Shown in pieces: positions 1 through 8,993 of a stretch of 64,000 nucleotides of DNA. The stretch is from Flavobacteriales bacterium (lineage in GTDB: Bacteria > Bacteroidota > Bacteroidia > Flavobacteriales > Flavobacteriaceae). The notes under the pieces are model-generated. The model saw nothing but the letters and a program-made list of their open reading frames with translations. It did not search any database and was not told where the DNA came from. The stretch is from positions 558,001 to 622,000 of the forward strand of contig JAFLBS010000001.1 in assembly GCA_017303755.1 (NCBI GenBank). Direction: 5' to 3'. Positions within the stretch are counted from its first letter, which is position 1. Every line of letters starts with the position of its first letter. Position numbers and translations under genes: made by a program.

Positions 1-2068
1 TACCATTCATTGTTACTAATGGAGAACCCGAAAATGCTTGACCGCTAGCCGAAACAGGAAGATCTTCAGTGTAACGAATCAAGTTGTCTGGGGCAGATCC
101 CAAAAGCACGGCGTTACCAACATTAAAACCAATGTATTGATCTTGCGTTGTTGGGTTACGGAAACCTGTTTGAAATGAACCTCTGAAGTTGTGCTGTTTT
201 TTAGCTCCGGCTGAATATACCGCCGAAATTCTAGGAGAATAATTTCCATCGAAATTTTTAGATTTATCGTAACGAATAGAACCTGTTAATTTCAATCGAT
301 CTTCCATTAATTTCTTTTGAACTTGAGTGTAAGCACCGTAATCAGTATAATTGATTTGACTGTCTTTATCAGTGTAAATTCTACCGAATGAGTTCAATTC
401 GTATAAACGGTAAGAACCACCTACTTGAATTTCAGCAAATTTGATTAGATTTTTGAAGTTGTAGTTACCGTCTGAGTGATAAATTCTAGACTCATCTACT
501 AATTTAGAACCTGAAAGCACGTCAGGATTAGAAGTTACTGTTTTAAATGCAGAATTAAAAGCATCTGTTCCAGGAATTAATCGCCCTGTATCAGCTATGT
601 TACGTGCGGTAACATGTGCTTGTTCTGGAGTTTGTCCAGCTAATGTTGATTGAACATACGCACCTGCATATTGTCCGAACCAAGTAGCATCTGATTTCCA
701 TTGTCTGTTAATGTTAATACCTGTGAACAACATATCGTACGAATTTCCTCCGTTTTCAGTAGTTGTATATCCTCTTAAGAAGAAGTTATTTCCTTTTAAC
801 TCCAATTTATGTTGCTCCATAAAAAAGTCGTTTAAGTAATAACGGTTTGCTCCTTGATATACCGTATTACCAAAACCAAATTTACTTTGCCAGATGAATT
901 CAATTTCTTTAGCCCAATCTTTACTTGCGGTTGCCCAAGGTTTCACATGAACTGAGAAGTCAATTTTAGCATTTGCTACTTTGTTATCCGTTAAATCTAC
1001 TTCGTTATATCCAGTTCTACTTACATTATAATTAGGTAAAATATTATTAAAAACTGTAAATTGAGCTGGAGTAATAGCACCTGCTGCTAAAAGTCCATCT
1101 GCTACACCATTTAAATTAGTAGAAACCTCATCTCCATAAACATTGACTCCATTATAATTGTAAAAAGATCTATCCGCTCCTGGATTAGCTAAGTCTTGGT
1201 AATCTGTAGCATACCAATCTGTTCCTCTCATATAAGTAAAATTACCTTTTGCAGCAATATGAGGTGTGAATGCTTTAGCAAGTCTAACACCATAATCTGC
1301 GTAATCTCTATTACCAGCCGCTTTTTGACTCGTTTGTCCGTATTTCACATATGCAGAAATTCCTTGTTTAGTAAAAGGACTTTGACTGTTCATGAATAAA
1401 ATTCCGTTAAATGCATTTGCTCCATACAACGCAGAAGAAGCACCTGGAAGTAATTCAACACTTTGAACATCAATTTCAGAAACACCAATTAAGTTTCCTA
1501 AAACGAAATTCAACAATGGAGATGAATTATCCATACCATCAACCAACTGCAGAAAACGTGTGTTGGCAACAGTTGCAAACCCACGAGTATTTATCGATTT
1601 AAAAGACATACTACTCGTATTCATATGCACCTCTTTTAAATTTTCTAAACCATCATAAAAAGTAGGCGAAGCTGTTTTTTTGATGTCTTTTGGAGTCATT
1701 CTCTCAATAGTAACTGGAGATTCTCTTACTCTCTCTGGAGCTCGCGAAGCAGAAATTACTATCTCATCGAGTTGAGTATTTTCAGAATTTAAAACTACAT
1801 TCAGAGTTTGGCCACTTGATGATACGTCTAAAGATTGAGTAGCAAATCCGATGCTAGAAATCTCAACTTTAAAAGGTGGTTTTTTGGACGACTTTAAGCT
1901 AAACTTTCCATCACCATCCGTTACTGTTCCTGCGCTATCACCAACTACTTTGATGTTAGCTCCGGGAATTGGCTGGCCCTTGTCATCATTGACCGAACCT
2001 GAAATTGTAGTTTGAGCAAACGATATGCTGCAAAAGAACAATGTCAAAATAAAATAATAAATCTTCAT
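1..2068 (-). CDS. TonB-dependent receptor, partial (3' end beyond window)
   Basis: Outer-membrane TonB-dependent transporter; the substrate cannot be told. The reading frame starts at an ATG at 2066-2068 and runs open off the left edge (about 689 codons seen). It begins with a signal peptide ending near SISFAQ, followed by a carboxypeptidase-regulatory-like beta domain (motifs GQPIPGANIKV and SSIGFATQSLDV, about residues 20-105). The plug domain follows, with LDEIVISASR and RGFATVANTRFLQLVDGMDN, and then GVSEIDVQSVELLPGASSAL, typical of the plug end. The rest is aromatic-rich alternating beta-barrel sequence. It has the CarboxypepD_reg plus plug plus barrel layout common in Bacteroidota but no SusD partner is visible. 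It stands apart from glmS by a 260-base intergenic region. Confidence 0.9.
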   Translation of the reverse strand, partial: MKIYYFILTLFFCSISFAQTTISGSVNDDKGQPIPGANIKVVGDSAGTVTDGDGKFSLKSSKKPPFKVEISSIGFATQSLDVSSSGQTLNVVLNSENTQLDEIVISASRAPERVRESPVTIERMTPKDIKKTASPTFYDGLENLKEVHMNTSSMSFKSINTRGFATVANTRFLQLVDGMDNSSPLLNFVLGNLIGVSEIDVQSVELLPGASSALYGANAFNGILFMNSQSPFTKQGISAYVKYGQTSQKAAGNRDYADYGVRLAKAFTPHIAAKGNFTYMRGTDWYATDYQDLANPGADRSFYNYNGVNVYGDEVSTNLNGVADGLLAAGAITPAQFTVFNNILPNYNVSRTGYNEVDLTDNKVANAKIDFSVHVKPWATASKDWAKEIEFIWQSKFGFGNTVYQGANRYYLNDFFMEQHKLELKGNNFFLRGYTTTENGGNSYDMLFTGININRQWKSDATWFGQYAGAYVQSTLAGQTPEQAHVTARNIADTGRLIPGTDAFNSAFKTVTSNPDVLSGSKLVDESRIYHSDGNYNFKNLIKFAEIQVGGSYRLYELNSFGRIYTDKDSQINYTDYGAYTQVQKKLMEDRLKLTGSIRYDKSKNFDGNYSPRISAVYSAGAKKQHNFRGSFQTGFRNPTTQDQYIGFNVGNAVLLGSAPDNLIRYTEDLPVSASGQAFSGSPLVTMNG

Positions 2069-2283
2069 TAGGTAATAATTTTGTTGGTTTAAGTAGCCAA
2101 AATACAAATATTTTTTAATATTCATAAGAAACTTGCCCTAATTTTTCAATATAATTAATGAACAATCAAAATAATGAATATTCAATAATTGTTGAAAATT
2201 TAATAGAACAGATTGAATTGAAGATTTTTAGCAAAATAGTATGCGTACATAGTATTTTCTTGAGAATATTTCAATAAAACAAC

Positions 2284-2308
2284 AAAGGCGAGTAAATTAC
2301 TCGCCTTT
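2284..2308 (-). terminator. Terminator of glmS
   Basis: Inverted repeat AAAGGCGAGT / ACTCGCCTTT with a 5-base loop, about 20 bases beyond the glmS stop. On the minus strand it is followed by a T-rich stretch. The rest of the 2069-2330 gap shows no gene. Confidence 0.7.
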
Positions 2309-2330
2309 TGAAATTCATTTTAAAAAATAA

Positions 2331-4178
2331 TTATTCTACAGTCACCGATTTAGCTAAATTTCTTGGTTGATCAACATTGCAACCACGAAGAACTGCAATA
2401 TGATACGACAATAATTGCAACGGAATTGTAGTAATTAGCGGTGATAATGCATCCGAAGTTTCTGGAATTTCAATTACATGATCAGCTAAATCTTTTACTT
2501 GTACATCACCTTTGGTAACAATAGCAATGATTTTTCCGCTTCTCGATTTTATTTCTTGAATGTTACTTACCACTTTATCATAGTGTCCTTGCTTAGGAGC
2601 AATAACAACTACTGGCATTTTCTCATCAATCAGCGCAATCGGACCGTGTTTCATTTCAGCAGCAGGATAACCTTCTGCGTGGATATAAGATATTTCTTTT
2701 AGTTTTAAGGCTCCTTCTAATGCCACTGGGAAATTATAACCTCGTCCCAGATACAAACAATTTGTTGCGTCTTTGTATATAGATGCAATTGTTTTGGCAA
2801 TATCATTGGTGTTTAAAGCTTCTTGAACTTTCTCTGGAATTAACTCTAGCTCTTGTAAATAACGGAAAAAATCAGAATTAGACAACGTTCCTTTAGCCTT
2901 AGCCAAGCGCAACGCCATCATGGTTAATATAGTGATTTGTGTAGTAAATGCTTTGGTTGACGCAACTCCAATTTCGGGGCCAGCATGAGTGTATGCTCCC
3001 GCATGTGTTTCTCTGGAGATAGATGAACCTACCACATTACAAACCCCAAATACAAAAGCACCTTTTTCTTTTGCTAATTTAATTGCCGCTAAAGTATCGG
3101 CTGTTTCACCTGATTGCGAAATGGCAATCACCACATCTTTATTGGTAATAATTGGATTTCGGTATCTGAATTCAGAAGCATACTCGACTTCAACTGGAAT
3201 TCGAGCAAATTCTTCTATAACATATTCAGCCACCAAACCGGCATGCCAAGAAGTTCCACAAGCGATAATCAAAATACGATCGGCTTGAAGAAATTTCTCC
3301 AAATTATCTTCCACACCCGACATTTGGATAATTCCGCTGTTCGCATGAAGTCTTCCTCTATAGGTATCTTTTATTACATTGGGTTGTTCGTAAATTTCTT
3401 TAAGCATAAAATGGTCGTAACCACCTTTTTCAATTTGCTCTAAATTCATTTGCAATTCCTGAACATAAGGATCAACTAATGAATCGTCTTTAATTTTTCT
3501 AATTTTTAATGGTTTGTGTAAACGCACAATTGCCATTTCTTCATCTTCTAAATAAATAGCATTAGAAGTATATTCTATAAATGGTGAAGCATCAGACGCA
3601 ATAAAAAACTCTTCTTCTCCAACACCAATTGCTAATGGACTTCCTAAGCGAGCCACAACAATTTCATCTGGTTTTTGTTTGTCAAAAACACAAATAGCAT
3701 ACGCTCCGACAACCTGATTTAAAGCTACCTGAACTGCTTTGCCAAGTTTTAAATTATCTTTTTTCTGAACATCTTCAATCAGATTTACTAACACTTCTGT
3801 ATCTGTATCCGATGTAAAAGTATAGCCTCTTTTTAAAAGTTCTTTTTTTAACGGTTCGTAGTTTTCTATGATTCCGTTGTGAACAATTGCCAGATTTCCT
3901 GAATTTGACAAATGGGGATGTGAATTAACATCATTAGGAACACCATGAGTTGCCCATCGTGTGTGACCAATCCCAATAGTTCCGTTAGTAGTTATTTCTT
4001 TCGAAGATTTCTCTTCCAAATCAGAAACCTTACCTTTTGTTTTAGAAACTTTTAAGTCAGTTCCATCAAAAAGCATAACTCCTGCACTATCATAACCTCT
4101 ATATTCTAGTCGCTTTAATCCTTTTATCACTATAGGATAAGCTTCTCTGTAACCAATATAACCAACTATTCCACACAT
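2331..4178 (-). CDS. glmS: Glutamine-fructose-6-phosphate aminotransferase (isomerizing)
   Basis: Makes glucosamine-6-phosphate from fructose-6-phosphate and glutamine, the first step to UDP-GlcNAc for peptidoglycan and LPS. The start is fixed by MCGIVGYIG: after removal of Met, Cys1 is the Ntn-type glutaminase nucleophile. The glutaminase domain (about residues 1-220) shows RLEYRGYDSAG, GHTRWATHG and HNGIIENY. Two SIS sugar-isomerase domains follow, with ACGTSWHAG, SQSGETADT and STKAFTTQ, and the C-terminal catalytic part has EGALKLKE, EGYPAAEMKHGPIALID and the DQPRNLAKSVTVE end. At 615 residues it is the normal length. It lies 11 bases downstream of a DUF4270 lipoprotein gene, so the two are probably cotranscribed. 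Confidence 0.98.
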   Translation of the reverse strand: MCGIVGYIGYREAYPIVIKGLKRLEYRGYDSAGVMLFDGTDLKVSKTKGKVSDLEEKSSKEITTNGTIGIGHTRWATHGVPNDVNSHPHLSNSGNLAIVHNGIIENYEPLKKELLKRGYTFTSDTDTEVLVNLIEDVQKKDNLKLGKAVQVALNQVVGAYAICVFDKQKPDEIVVARLGSPLAIGVGEEEFFIASDASPFIEYTSNAIYLEDEEMAIVRLHKPLKIRKIKDDSLVDPYVQELQMNLEQIEKGGYDHFMLKEIYEQPNVIKDTYRGRLHANSGIIQMSGVEDNLEKFLQADRILIIACGTSWHAGLVAEYVIEEFARIPVEVEYASEFRYRNPIITNKDVVIAISQSGETADTLAAIKLAKEKGAFVFGVCNVVGSSISRETHAGAYTHAGPEIGVASTKAFTTQITILTMMALRLAKAKGTLSNSDFFRYLQELELIPEKVQEALNTNDIAKTIASIYKDATNCLYLGRGYNFPVALEGALKLKEISYIHAEGYPAAEMKHGPIALIDEKMPVVVIAPKQGHYDKVVSNIQEIKSRSGKIIAIVTKGDVQVKDLADHVIEIPETSDALSPLITTIPLQLLSYHIAVLRGCNVDQPRNLAKSVTVE

Positions 4179-4189
4179 AGTATTATCAA

Positions 4190-5842
4190 TTAATCAGGTT
4201 TTGTATAATAAATTTCTAATTTTAGTCTTTTTTCATAATTTGGTCCAGCTGGAACATTATTCCCCCACAAAACAGTTCCTAATGGACTTGCGACTGACAT
4301 TGCTGGAATGTATTTCACTTCAGTTCCAAAAGCAGTAAAACTGTTTTTTAGCTTCGCATTACTAACATTGTTTATTGATTCTGTAACTACCAAACCAAGA
4401 TTTACATTGGTAGAATCTTTACTTACGAGATTTCTGATATGATTGGTTAGTCGCACTTTGTATCTTAAGCCTTTGTCATCATCCTCATCAATTTGGATAA
4501 TTCCGTCGTGAACAAATTTATTAAATTTTGGATAGAAACTGTTTGTTGTAATATCAAATGTATAATCAATCAGTACTCTTTTGTTATTTAAATCATATAC
4601 CAAAATTCGGTTAGGTTCAAATTCAACACTACTATTAGCATCAACAGAACCATATACTCCATTCATTGTAGCCTTATCGATATGAAAAACTAAATTAGCT
4701 TCATTAATAAGCCATCCTTTTGTTCTAATATCTTCTAATTCATCAGCATCTCCACTTCCGTCAGAATCAGGCCCAAAAAGTTTAATCACTGCCATTGAAC
4801 CTTGGCCACCTTTTAGATACAATCTTTGATCGCCTGTTACTGGATTACCCGCTTCAGGATTAACGTAATTAGTATCGAATAAATTAACCGAGTTACCTGC
4901 TAAATTTAGAACCAATGTTTTTCGCTTGTATTCTGTTGCCGACTCTGAATCTTTGCCATGGTATACAATTGTTATCTTACCTTGGGCAAAATTCAAACGT
5001 GCTAATGCATTTTTTTCATTAACATTTTCTGCTTTTAAATAAATCCCTTTAAAATAATCTTTGAATACATTATTATCTGCTAATTTTCCGTCTGGAGCAT
5101 AAAAAATAGCCGATTTAAACATATCCTTATCCAAATCCATGTAAATTCCAGGAGCTAAGCGCTCTCTTACTACATTTGGCGTAATGATATTGCCATTTGT
5201 ATCGGTCTTTAAAAATTTGATTTGATTTGGAGAAAATTTAAAACTATTGTTTTGCCCCAAGAGATTACTCGGACTCGACACAGTAGAAGTCATGATATTA
5301 AACTGATCACTATAAAAGCGCTGTGGTTCAGTCAATCCTGTCGTAGGATCTAAATCGAGCAAGAAATACTGAGAACGGTAAACACTTAATTTCAATTCAT
5401 TGTCTTGTCCGTGAATGGAATCTAAGCTATAAGTACTATCACCAGTAGTTGCATCAGCACTCACTAAATTAGAAAAATAAGGCACATGAATGTAAACTGA
5501 ATCTACTTTAAAATTGGGGTTTGGGGTTACACCATCTGTATTGAATCGCCCATAAAATTTTGGATCAGCAGAAGCTAATTCTACCTGAGTTAAAAAAGAA
5601 GCCGTTGTAGCTCCAAAAACATCATTTTTATAATATCCTAAAGAGTTGATTGGCAAATTACTGGTTTGTACTGGACCAGTTGAAACATTGTAAGCCAATG
5701 CAGAAAACTCTTGTTTATCAAAATCATAGTGGATGTCGTCAATTAAGTCGGCTCCAACCTCATTAAAATCTTTATCACAAGAAACCATAAAACCTATGGT
5801 CAATAACAAAACAACTGTTTTAAAAAATGCGGTAAATTTCAT
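4190..5842 (-). CDS. DUF4270 family lipoprotein
   Basis: Predicted lipoprotein of 550 residues. The N-terminus is a lipoprotein signal with lipobox GFMVSC (Cys about residue 22), followed by DKDFNEVGADLIDD, the signature of the Bacteroidota-specific DUF4270 family. The rest is beta-rich, with many Asp/Asn turns and no enzymatic motif that I can see. The family has no settled function. The gene sits between a GT5-like gene (14-base gap) and glmS (11-base gap) on the same strand, so the three probably form an operon. Confidence 0.85.
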   Translation of the reverse strand: MKFTAFFKTVVLLLTIGFMVSCDKDFNEVGADLIDDIHYDFDKQEFSALAYNVSTGPVQTSNLPINSLGYYKNDVFGATTASFLTQVELASADPKFYGRFNTDGVTPNPNFKVDSVYIHVPYFSNLVSADATTGDSTYSLDSIHGQDNELKLSVYRSQYFLLDLDPTTGLTEPQRFYSDQFNIMTSTVSSPSNLLGQNNSFKFSPNQIKFLKTDTNGNIITPNVVRERLAPGIYMDLDKDMFKSAIFYAPDGKLADNNVFKDYFKGIYLKAENVNEKNALARLNFAQGKITIVYHGKDSESATEYKRKTLVLNLAGNSVNLFDTNYVNPEAGNPVTGDQRLYLKGGQGSMAVIKLFGPDSDGSGDADELEDIRTKGWLINEANLVFHIDKATMNGVYGSVDANSSVEFEPNRILVYDLNNKRVLIDYTFDITTNSFYPKFNKFVHDGIIQIDEDDDKGLRYKVRLTNHIRNLVSKDSTNVNLGLVVTESINNVSNAKLKNSFTAFGTEVKYIPAMSVASPLGTVLWGNNVPAGPNYEKRLKLEIYYTKPD

Positions 5843-5856
5843 GCTAGTAACTACTA

Positions 5857-6660
5857 TTATAATATGTTTTTATAGAATGATGTGTATGCTTGTGCAAATC
5901 CATCTTGAGAGGCGAAAGGTAAAAAAGGTTTTCCTGAAGATTCTATAAATTTTGTTAAACTTGGAGAAAGGTTTTCGGAAGCAATAATGACTCCATCTGA
6001 ATGAGTAATTGAAGTTTTTAAGATATTCTCATAGTTAGGAATTTCAATCTCACTGATTGCTTCTTGTGGAATTCCATCAAATTTGATTTTGTTAATCATT
6101 TCAGCATCTAAAGTTCCTTCGAATGACTGACTGTAAATAGAACTCACAATTTTTGTCTCCGAAAATAATGCTTCGTTTTTGTAATAGTGCTTCATGTAAA
6201 TTGGCAACAAAGCTGCCATCCAACCGTGAACGTGAATAATATCAGGAACCCAATTCAGTTTTTTCACCGTTTCAACAACTCCTTTGGCAAAGAAAATAGC
6301 TCTTTCGTCATTATCAGGATATAAAACTCCGTCTTCATCTGAAAATGTTGCTTTTCTTTTGAAGTATTCATCATTATCAATAAAATAAACCTGAATTCTC
6401 TCTTTAGGAATAGATGCCACTTTGATAATCAAAGGCATATCCAAATCATTTACCACTAAATTCATCCCTGACAAGCGAATTACTTCGTGCAATTGATGTC
6501 TTCTTTCATTTATATTTCCATACCTAGGCATAAAAATTCGAATCTGTCCGCCTAAGTCATTGATCATTTTTGGCACTTCATACGACATTAAAGAAACTTC
6601 GTTCTCTGCTAAATAAGGCACCACTTCAGATGATACATATAATATCCTCTTGTCTTCCAT
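5857..6660 (-). CDS. GT5 (glycogen/starch synthase)-like N-terminal domain protein
   Basis: The 267-residue product resembles only the N-terminal ADP-glucose-side half of GlgA-type GT5 synthases (whole enzymes are usually about 480 residues). Recognisable parts are ILYVSSEVVPYLAENEVSLM at the N-terminus, LGGQIRIFMPRYGNI, and DIIHVHGWMAALLPIYMK in the middle. The KxGGL nucleotide-binding motif expected near the start is replaced by AENEVSL, and the C-terminal Rossmann half is absent, so catalysis as a glycogen synthase is doubtful. It is divergent from panC, and the intergenic region carries minus-strand (6697-6704) and plus-strand -7-like elements. Confidence 0.75.
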   Translation of the reverse strand: MEDKRILYVSSEVVPYLAENEVSLMSYEVPKMINDLGGQIRIFMPRYGNINERRHQLHEVIRLSGMNLVVNDLDMPLIIKVASIPKERIQVYFIDNDEYFKRKATFSDEDGVLYPDNDERAIFFAKGVVETVKKLNWVPDIIHVHGWMAALLPIYMKHYYKNEALFSETKIVSSIYSQSFEGTLDAEMINKIKFDGIPQEAISEIEIPNYENILKTSITHSDGVIIASENLSPSLTKFIESSGKPFLPFASQDGFAQAYTSFYKNIL

Positions 6661-6735
6661 ATTGTATTTTTTTGTTTATTGGAAATAAAAAACAGGCAAA
6701 ATTACAAAATTTTATGGAGTTATTTACTAAAGTAG

Positions 6736-6743
6736 TAAGTTTG
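6736..6743 (+). promoter_or_regulatory. Candidate -7 element for panC
   Basis: TAAGTTTG matches the Bacteroidota -7 consensus TAnnTTTG and lies 24 bases upstream of the panC ATG. No good TTG is present at the -33 distance, so only half of the promoter is supported. Confidence 0.4.
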
Positions 6744-6766
6744 TACCCTATTTTAATAAAAAAAGC

Positions 6767-7615
6767 ATGCTGATTTTTAGCAAAAAAGCCGAATTGAATC
6801 AACATTTATCGCACCAACGCTCAATCAACTCTTCGATTGGGTTTGTCCCAACGATGGGCGCATTGCACGATGGTCATTTGTCGTTGCTCAAAAAATCGTT
6901 AGAGAACAACAAAATAACTGTAATTAGCATTTTTGTGAATCCAACACAGTTCAATAATCCTGAAGACTTGTTAAAATACCCAAGAACACTCGATACTGAT
7001 GTTGAAAAAATCAAATCCGTTTCTGATTCAATTATAGTGTATGCTCCAACGGTTGAGGATATTTACGAAGGCAACACAACTTCGCAACACTACAATTTTG
7101 ATGGTTTAGAAAATCAAATGGAAGGAAAATTTAGACCGGGCCATTTTGATGGAGTTGGAACGGTTGTAAAACGTTTATTCGAAATTGTTCAACCCAACAA
7201 TGCCTATTTTGGCGAAAAGGATTTTCAGCAATTACAAATCGTCAAAAAATTAGTTGAAAAAGAAAAAATTGCTGTTACCATAATTGGTTGTCCTATTTTT
7301 AGAGAAGCTAATGGATTAGCGATGAGTTCTCGAAACGAACGTTTAACCAAAGACGAACGAAACCAAGCTTCAATCATTTACAAAACCATCAAAAAAGCCC
7401 AATCACTTTTTGGCACGAAATCTGCTAATGAGGTTTCTGAATTTGTTACAAAAGCCTTTCAAAACAACCCAACTTTTGAGTTAGAGTATTTTGAAATTGC
7501 CGATGAAGCCACGTTATTGCCTTGCAAAAGAAAAAGTAAAACAAAAAAATACCGTGCTTTTATCGCTGTTTTTGTTAACAAAATCAGATTGATTGATACT
7601 ATTTCACTAAATTAA
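6767..7615 (+). CDS. panC: Pantothenate synthetase (pantoate-beta-alanine ligase)
   Basis: Joins pantoate and beta-alanine with ATP to give pantothenate (coenzyme A pathway, cytosol). The HIGH-like nucleotidylyltransferase motif PTMGALHDGHLSLLKKS is near residue 30, followed by ISIFVNPTQFN, YPRTLDTDVE, GKFRPGHFDGVGTVVKRL and the PNNAYFGEKDFQQLQIVK segment. The KMSKS-like MSSRNERL comes at about residue 185. Length 282 is usual. panD follows after 14 bases, so two steps of the same pathway (beta-alanine formation and its use) are neighbours. Confidence 0.97.
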   Translation: MLIFSKKAELNQHLSHQRSINSSIGFVPTMGALHDGHLSLLKKSLENNKITVISIFVNPTQFNNPEDLLKYPRTLDTDVEKIKSVSDSIIVYAPTVEDIYEGNTTSQHYNFDGLENQMEGKFRPGHFDGVGTVVKRLFEIVQPNNAYFGEKDFQQLQIVKKLVEKEKIAVTIIGCPIFREANGLAMSSRNERLTKDERNQASIIYKTIKKAQSLFGTKSANEVSEFVTKAFQNNPTFELEYFEIADEATLLPCKRKSKTKKYRAFIAVFVNKIRLIDTISLN

Positions 7616-7629
7616 TTTAACTTTGCCCC

Positions 7630-7980
7630 ATGCAAATTCAAGTTGTAAAATCAAAAATTCATCGCGTTAAAGTAACTGGCGCAGATTTGAACTATATTGG
7701 TAGTATTACTATCGATGAAGCTTTAATGGAAGCCTCCAACCTTATTGAGGGAGAAAAAGTTTCCATTGTAAACATCAATAACGGCGAACGTTTTGAAACC
7801 TATGCTATCAAAGGCGCTAAAAACTCAGGAGAAGTTACTCTAAATGGTCCAGCTGCTCGAAAAGTACATCCTGGTGATATTATCATTATCATCTCGTATG
7901 CAACTTTGGATTTTGAAGAAGCTAAAACATTCAAGCCTTGGTTAGTTTTTCCAGATGAAACTAACAATTTATTGAAATAA
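7630..7980 (+). CDS. panD: Aspartate 1-decarboxylase
   Basis: Pyruvoyl enzyme making beta-alanine from aspartate for pantothenate synthesis. Self-cleavage between Gly24 and Ser25 ([10 protein letters not shown]) would make the pyruvoyl group on Ser25. Other family motifs are [37 protein letters not shown] (here [11 protein letters not shown]) and a short C-terminal tail. At 116 residues it is the normal size. It is placed directly behind panC and 4 bases before a membrane-protein gene. Confidence 0.97.
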   Translation: MQIQVVKSKIHRVKVTGADLNYIGSITIDEALMEASNLIEGEKVSIVNINNGERFETYAIKGAKNSGEVTLNGPAARKVHPGDIIIIISYATLDFEEAKTFKPWLVFPDETNNLLK

Positions 7981-7984
7981 TCTC

Positions 7985-8947
7985 TTGAAAAATAGCGTAA
8001 GTAAATGGCTGACACTTCTAATTCCTTTATTAATAGGAGTTGGCATTATTTACTATCAATATACAACCCTAACTTCCGACCAAATTGATAAAATAAAAAT
8101 TAGCTTTCAAAAAGCCAATTACAATTATATTTATCTTTCACTTGTCATTGCCGTTTTAGGCCATTGGTTCAGAGCGTATCGATGGAAATTTGCGCTCAAC
8201 CATTTGGGTTATCAAACTCAATTTAAAAATGACTTTCTCACCGTTTGCATTTCTTATTTGGTTAATTTAACCATTCCGCGTTCAGGTGAAATTTCGCGTG
8301 CTGCCTTACTAAAAAAATACGAAAACGTTCCATTTGACAAAGCATTCGGAACCATTGTCGCCGAAAGAATAGTCGATTTAATACTGTTCTTTATCTTTGT
8401 AATAATCGGTTTCATTCTGCAATTTGACACTTTGTACAAGTTTCTACTTAGTAAAGACATCACCCTACATTCCATCTTATATTTCGCTCTAATTGGCATA
8501 GTGCTTTTTGTGGCTTTTATTTTTATCTGGATTTATGCCGAATGGAGTATCATCAAAAAACTCAAAAAGAAACTTTCTGGTTTGACTGAAGGAATTATGA
8601 GTGTGTATCGAATGGAGAAAAAATGGTGGTATGTATTGCATTCATTCCTAATTTGGATATGTTATCTAACCATGTTTTATGTAGCCATTTTTGCACTTGA
8701 AGAAACCGTAAACATTCCGTTTGATGTTGTCATAATGGGATTCATATTTGGTAGCTTGGCAGTTGGTTTTACTAATGGCGGAATTGGCGCTTATCCACTT
8801 GCCGTTTCTTTGATTTTTGCACTTTATGGAATCCCAGAAGATGTTGGAACCGCTTTTGGATATTTAGTTTGGGTTTCACAAACTTTACTTACCATCGTTT
8901 TGGGATTAATTTGTTATTTGCTACTTCCCATCTTAAATAAAAAATAA
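7985..8947 (+). CDS. Lysylphosphatidylglycerol synthase TM-domain family (flippase-like) membrane protein
   Basis: Integral membrane protein of 320 residues with about eight hydrophobic segments, matching the LPG_synthase_TM / UPF0104 family. Motifs include HWFRAYRWKFAL, VNLTIPRSGEISRAALL, AERIVDLILFF and GFTNGGIGAYPLAVSLIFAL. Related proteins act in lipid translocation or export of lipid-linked molecules, but the substrate cannot be told here. The start is TTG at 7985, 4 bases after the panD stop; the first ATG nearby is out of frame, so a TTG start with panD coupling is the best choice. Confidence 0.85.
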   Translation: MKNSVSKWLTLLIPLLIGVGIIYYQYTTLTSDQIDKIKISFQKANYNYIYLSLVIAVLGHWFRAYRWKFALNHLGYQTQFKNDFLTVCISYLVNLTIPRSGEISRAALLKKYENVPFDKAFGTIVAERIVDLILFFIFVIIGFILQFDTLYKFLLSKDITLHSILYFALIGIVLFVAFIFIWIYAEWSIIKKLKKKLSGLTEGIMSVYRMEKKWWYVLHSFLIWICYLTMFYVAIFALEETVNIPFDVVIMGFIFGSLAVGFTNGGIGAYPLAVSLIFALYGIPEDVGTAFGYLVWVSQTLLTIVLGLICYLLLPILNKK

Positions 8948-8993
8948 ATTATTATATTGCTTGGATTTTTCAACTCATTCAATCACTATAATT

